From positions 3,301 through 10,910 of the forward strand of contig LVVU01000081.1 of the NCBI GenBank assembly GCA_006954465.1: a stretch of DNA of 7,610 bases, read 5' to 3'. The position numbers were made by a program, and so were the translations under genes. Below are positions 6,003-7,610 of this stretch, in pieces; within the stretch, counting starts at the first letter, position 1, and each line of letters begins with the position of its first letter. The notes under the pieces were generated by a model that saw only the letters and a program-made list of their open reading frames with translations, did no database searches and was not told the origin of the DNA. This DNA comes from Candidatus Methanoprimaticola hominis. Lineage in GTDB: Archaea; Thermoplasmatota; Thermoplasmata; Methanomassiliicoccales; Methanomethylophilaceae.

Positions 6003-6649
6003 TATTGGAAATCGACGGAGGCTATTCGGGAATCAGGTATTCCGCATGCCATTTCATACCGAGGCATGAGAAGTGCTCCAGGCTCCACGGCCACTCGTAC
6101 ATCGTGAGGCTCAGACTGGAGGGGGACATCGGCGCGGACGGCATGCTCATGGACTTCGTGGTCCTCAAGAAGGAGCTGAAGGCCATAATCGAGGAGCTGG
6201 ACCACAAGACCCTGCTCCCCACCCTCTCCGAGGATGTGAAGGTCACTGCGGACGAGGAGTCCGTGGAGACCGTGTCCTGCGGCAAGAGGTACGTCTTCCC
6301 CAGGATGGACGTCACCCTCCTGGAGATCCCCACCACCACGGCGGAGGAGATGGCCAAGATGATGACCCTCAGGATGGTCTCCGATCTCGACTTCCCGCCC
6401 AACATCCGCTCCGTCTCCGTCGGACTCGACGAGGAGCGCGGGCAGACCGCATGGTACACAGAGGTGCTGCGATGCCGAAGGCAGTGGTCCTTCTCTCGGG
6501 AGGTCTCGATTCCACCACCACTCTCGCCAAGGCCCTGGACGACGGATGCGAGGTCACCGCGATCAGCTTCAGGTACGGACAGAGGCATACCAAGGAGCTC
6601 GTCTCCGCCGAGAACGTCTGCAAGCACTACAACGTCAACCATGTCGTGA
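5999..6649 (+). CDS. queD: 6-carboxytetrahydropterin synthase QueD, with unusual out-of-domain 3' extension
   Basis: QueD converts dihydroneopterin triphosphate into 6-carboxy-5,6,7,8-tetrahydropterin, an early step toward preQ0, which archaea use for archaeosine in tRNA. The zinc ligands are visible as H18 (SACHF) and H30/H32 (LHGHSY), with the catalytic cysteine at 26 (HEKCSRL). MDFVVLK (51-57), the LDHKTLL block (D68, H69) and the IPTTTAEE block (110-117) are also present. The family domain ends near residue 158 ([10 protein letters not shown]). Normally a stop would follow: here codon 159 is TGC where TGA would give an ATGA junction with queC, so the frame runs on 58 more codons to 6649, inside queC. 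That tail is arginine-, serine- and proline-rich, typical of out-of-frame reading, so it is probably not functional sequence. AAGGGA (5988-5993) precedes the ATG by 5 nt. Confidence 0.88.
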   Translation: MILEIDGGYSGIRYSACHFIPRHEKCSRLHGHSYIVRLRLEGDIGADGMLMDFVVLKKELKAIIEELDHKTLLPTLSEDVKVTADEESVETVSCGKRYVFPRMDVTLLEIPTTTAEEMAKMMTLRMVSDLDFPPNIRSVSVGLDEERGQTAWYTEVLRCRRQWSFSREVSIPPPLSPRPWTTDARSPRSASGTDRGIPRSSSPPRTSASTTTSTMS

Positions 6650-7155
6650 TCGACCTCGATCTGAGCTCGTACCGCTCCGCCCTCACCAGGAAGGACATCG
6701 ACGTCCCTCTGGACCGCGAGGGGGAGCTCAGCGAGCAGATCCCCATCACGTACGTCCCTGCCAGGAACATCGTGTTCCTGAGCATCGCCGCCGGGCTCTG
6801 CGAGTCCATCGATGCGGACCGCATATACATCGGGGCCAACGCCGTCGACTACTCCGGATACCCCGATTGCCGCCCCGAGTTCTTCGAGGCCTACGAGAAC
6901 ATGCTCTCCAAAGGCACCAAGGCGGGCGTTGAGGGCCATCCGATCAGGATCATGACCCCCATCCTCCACAGCACCAAGGCCGACATCGTCAGGCTCGGGA
7001 AGAAGCTGGGTGCGCCCCTCCAGCTGACGTGGTCATGCTACAACGGCGGGGAGAAGGCTTGCGGACACTGCGATTCGTGCCGCCTGAGGCTCAAGGGCTT
7101 CAAGGAGGCCGGATACAGGGACGAGATCGAGTACGAGCACGATGAGAATCTGTGA
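6472..7155 (+). CDS. queC: 7-cyano-7-deazaguanine (preQ0) synthase QueC
   Basis: QueC uses ATP and ammonia to turn 7-carboxy-7-deazaguanine into the nitrile preQ0, which arcTGT then inserts into archaeal tRNA. The 227-aa product shows the PP-loop SGGLDST (9-15) for ATP, FRYGQRH (33-39), the YVPARN block (94-99), GANAVDYSGYPDCRPEF (121-137), and the zinc site C189, C197, C200 and C203 within CYNGGEKACGHCDSC. Length is typical. The start at 6472 is supported by GAGGTG (6461-6466) five nt upstream and by the family beginning directly with the PP-loop strand. The frame stays open far upstream through queD, but that stretch has no QueC-like sequence. It is coupled to queD upstream and to queE by a 14-nt overlap. 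Confidence 0.97.
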   Translation: MPKAVVLLSGGLDSTTTLAKALDDGCEVTAISFRYGQRHTKELVSAENVCKHYNVNHVVIDLDLSSYRSALTRKDIDVPLDREGELSEQIPITYVPARNIVFLSIAAGLCESIDADRIYIGANAVDYSGYPDCRPEFFEAYENMLSKGTKAGVEGHPIRIMTPILHSTKADIVRLGKKLGAPLQLTWSCYNGGEKACGHCDSCRLRLKGFKEAGYRDEIEYEHDENL

Positions 7156-7610
7156 GTGCTTCAGATCGATACAGGGCGAGGGGCTCCAGATGGGGCTCCC
7201 GACCGTGTTCGTCCGTGCCGTCGGGTGCAACCTTCGTTGCAGGTGGTGCGATACCGGATACTCCTATGAAGGCGGCAGGGAGATGACCATCGACGAGATC
7301 GTCGAGGCCGTCGGAGACTGCCCCCGCGTCTGCTTCACCGGAGGCGAGCCCATGCTCCAGGAGGATGCGCTCGAACTGATCGGGCGTCTGATCTCGATGG
7401 GGAAGCAGGTGGACCTGGAGACCAACGGCGCGGTGGACCTGTCCGCCGTTCCCAAGGACCCTCTGGTCCTGATAAGCATGGACATCAAGTGCCCTTCGTC
7501 GGGCATGACCGACAGGATGATCTGGAGCAACGTCGAGCTGCTGGGGATGAAGGATCAGCTGAAGTTCGTCATCGACACCGACGAGGACCTGGATTTCGCG
7601 GTGGACTTCG
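7142..7610 (+). CDS. queE: 7-carboxy-7-deazaguanine synthase QueE (radical SAM), cut by window end
   Basis: QueE is a radical S-adenosylmethionine enzyme that rearranges 6-carboxytetrahydropterin into 7-carboxy-7-deazaguanine, the step between QueD and QueC. The 156 visible residues show the substrate-binding start FRSIQGEG (7-14), the [4Fe-4S] cluster motif C29-x3-C33-x2-C36, typical of QueE (CNLRCRWC), the SAM-contact motif GGEP (67-70), ETNG (93-96), DIKCPSSG (114-121) and KFVI (141-144). The C-terminal part lies beyond the edge. The ATG at 7142 overlaps the queC 3' end by 14 nt and has no strong binding site of its own, so it relies on coupling. Together with queD and queC it gives the complete route from dihydroneopterin triphosphate to preQ0; the GTP cyclohydrolase that feeds it is not in the window. 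Confidence 0.96.
   Translation, partial: MRICECFRSIQGEGLQMGLPTVFVRAVGCNLRCRWCDTGYSYEGGREMTIDEIVEAVGDCPRVCFTGGEPMLQEDALELIGRLISMGKQVDLETNGAVDLSAVPKDPLVLISMDIKCPSSGMTDRMIWSNVELLGMKDQLKFVIDTDEDLDFAVDF

Noticed and set aside
6073..6471. queD-queC fusion through the open frame upstream of queC
   Set aside because: The queC frame is open from 6073 but its sequence there is a Gly/Arg/His-rich shadow of queD. The PP-loop begins right after the ATG at 6472, which has its own binding site.
1..7610. CRISPR array, insertion sequence, tRNA or rRNA gene, selenocysteine element
   Set aside because: I saw no spaced direct repeats, transposase motifs, terminal inverted repeats, tRNA cloverleaf signatures or conserved rRNA segments. 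The recoded codon is TAG rather than TGA, so selenocysteine does not apply.

Overview
The window looks like a piece of a GC-rich euryarchaeal chromosome, most likely a methanogen of the Methanomassiliicoccales / Methanomethylophilaceae. The evidence is archaeal RNase P protein 4, short TATA-like promoters sitting about 25-35 nt before start codons, an MtxX-type methanogenesis marker gene, and an in-frame amber (TAG) codon inside that marker gene, as expected in a pyrrolysine-decoding archaeon. All ten annotated reading frames with a visible true end stop at TGA. None ends at TAG or TAA. The order-level assignment is an inference; no rRNA is present to confirm it.

Left part (1-3069, plus strand). 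An uncharacterised 328-aa protein (125-1111) is followed by an information-processing cluster: RNase P protein component 4 (1168-1491), a CRM/YhbY-type RNA-binding protein that overlaps it and is split by an apparent one-base frameshift (1484-1776), and canonical seryl-tRNA synthetase (1795-3069). These deal with tRNA 5' processing, rRNA/ribosome assembly and tRNA charging.

Middle (3095-4527, minus strand). A small two-helix membrane protein and an HD-superfamily protein with a YfbR-like metal-site signature form a translationally coupled pair, convergent with serS. A GC-rich hairpin lies between the convergent stops.

Right part (4633-7610, plus strand). A tightly packed run starts at a TATA box: an FRM2-like nitroreductase (4633-5256), mtxX (5253-6002, read through TAG at 5883), queD (from 5999), queC (6472-7155) and queE (7142 to beyond the edge). 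Nearly every junction overlaps. QueD, QueE and QueC turn dihydroneopterin triphosphate into preQ0, the precursor of the archaeal tRNA base archaeosine, so this looks like one operon joining tRNA modification to a methanogen-specific gene of unknown role.

The main observations are: (1) the amber codon in mtxX, whose readthrough restores the conserved C-terminus and a precise ATGA overlap with queD; (2) the frameshifted yhbY; (3) the missing stop codon at the end of the queD domain, giving a 178-nt overlap with queC; and (4) exclusive TGA stop use.
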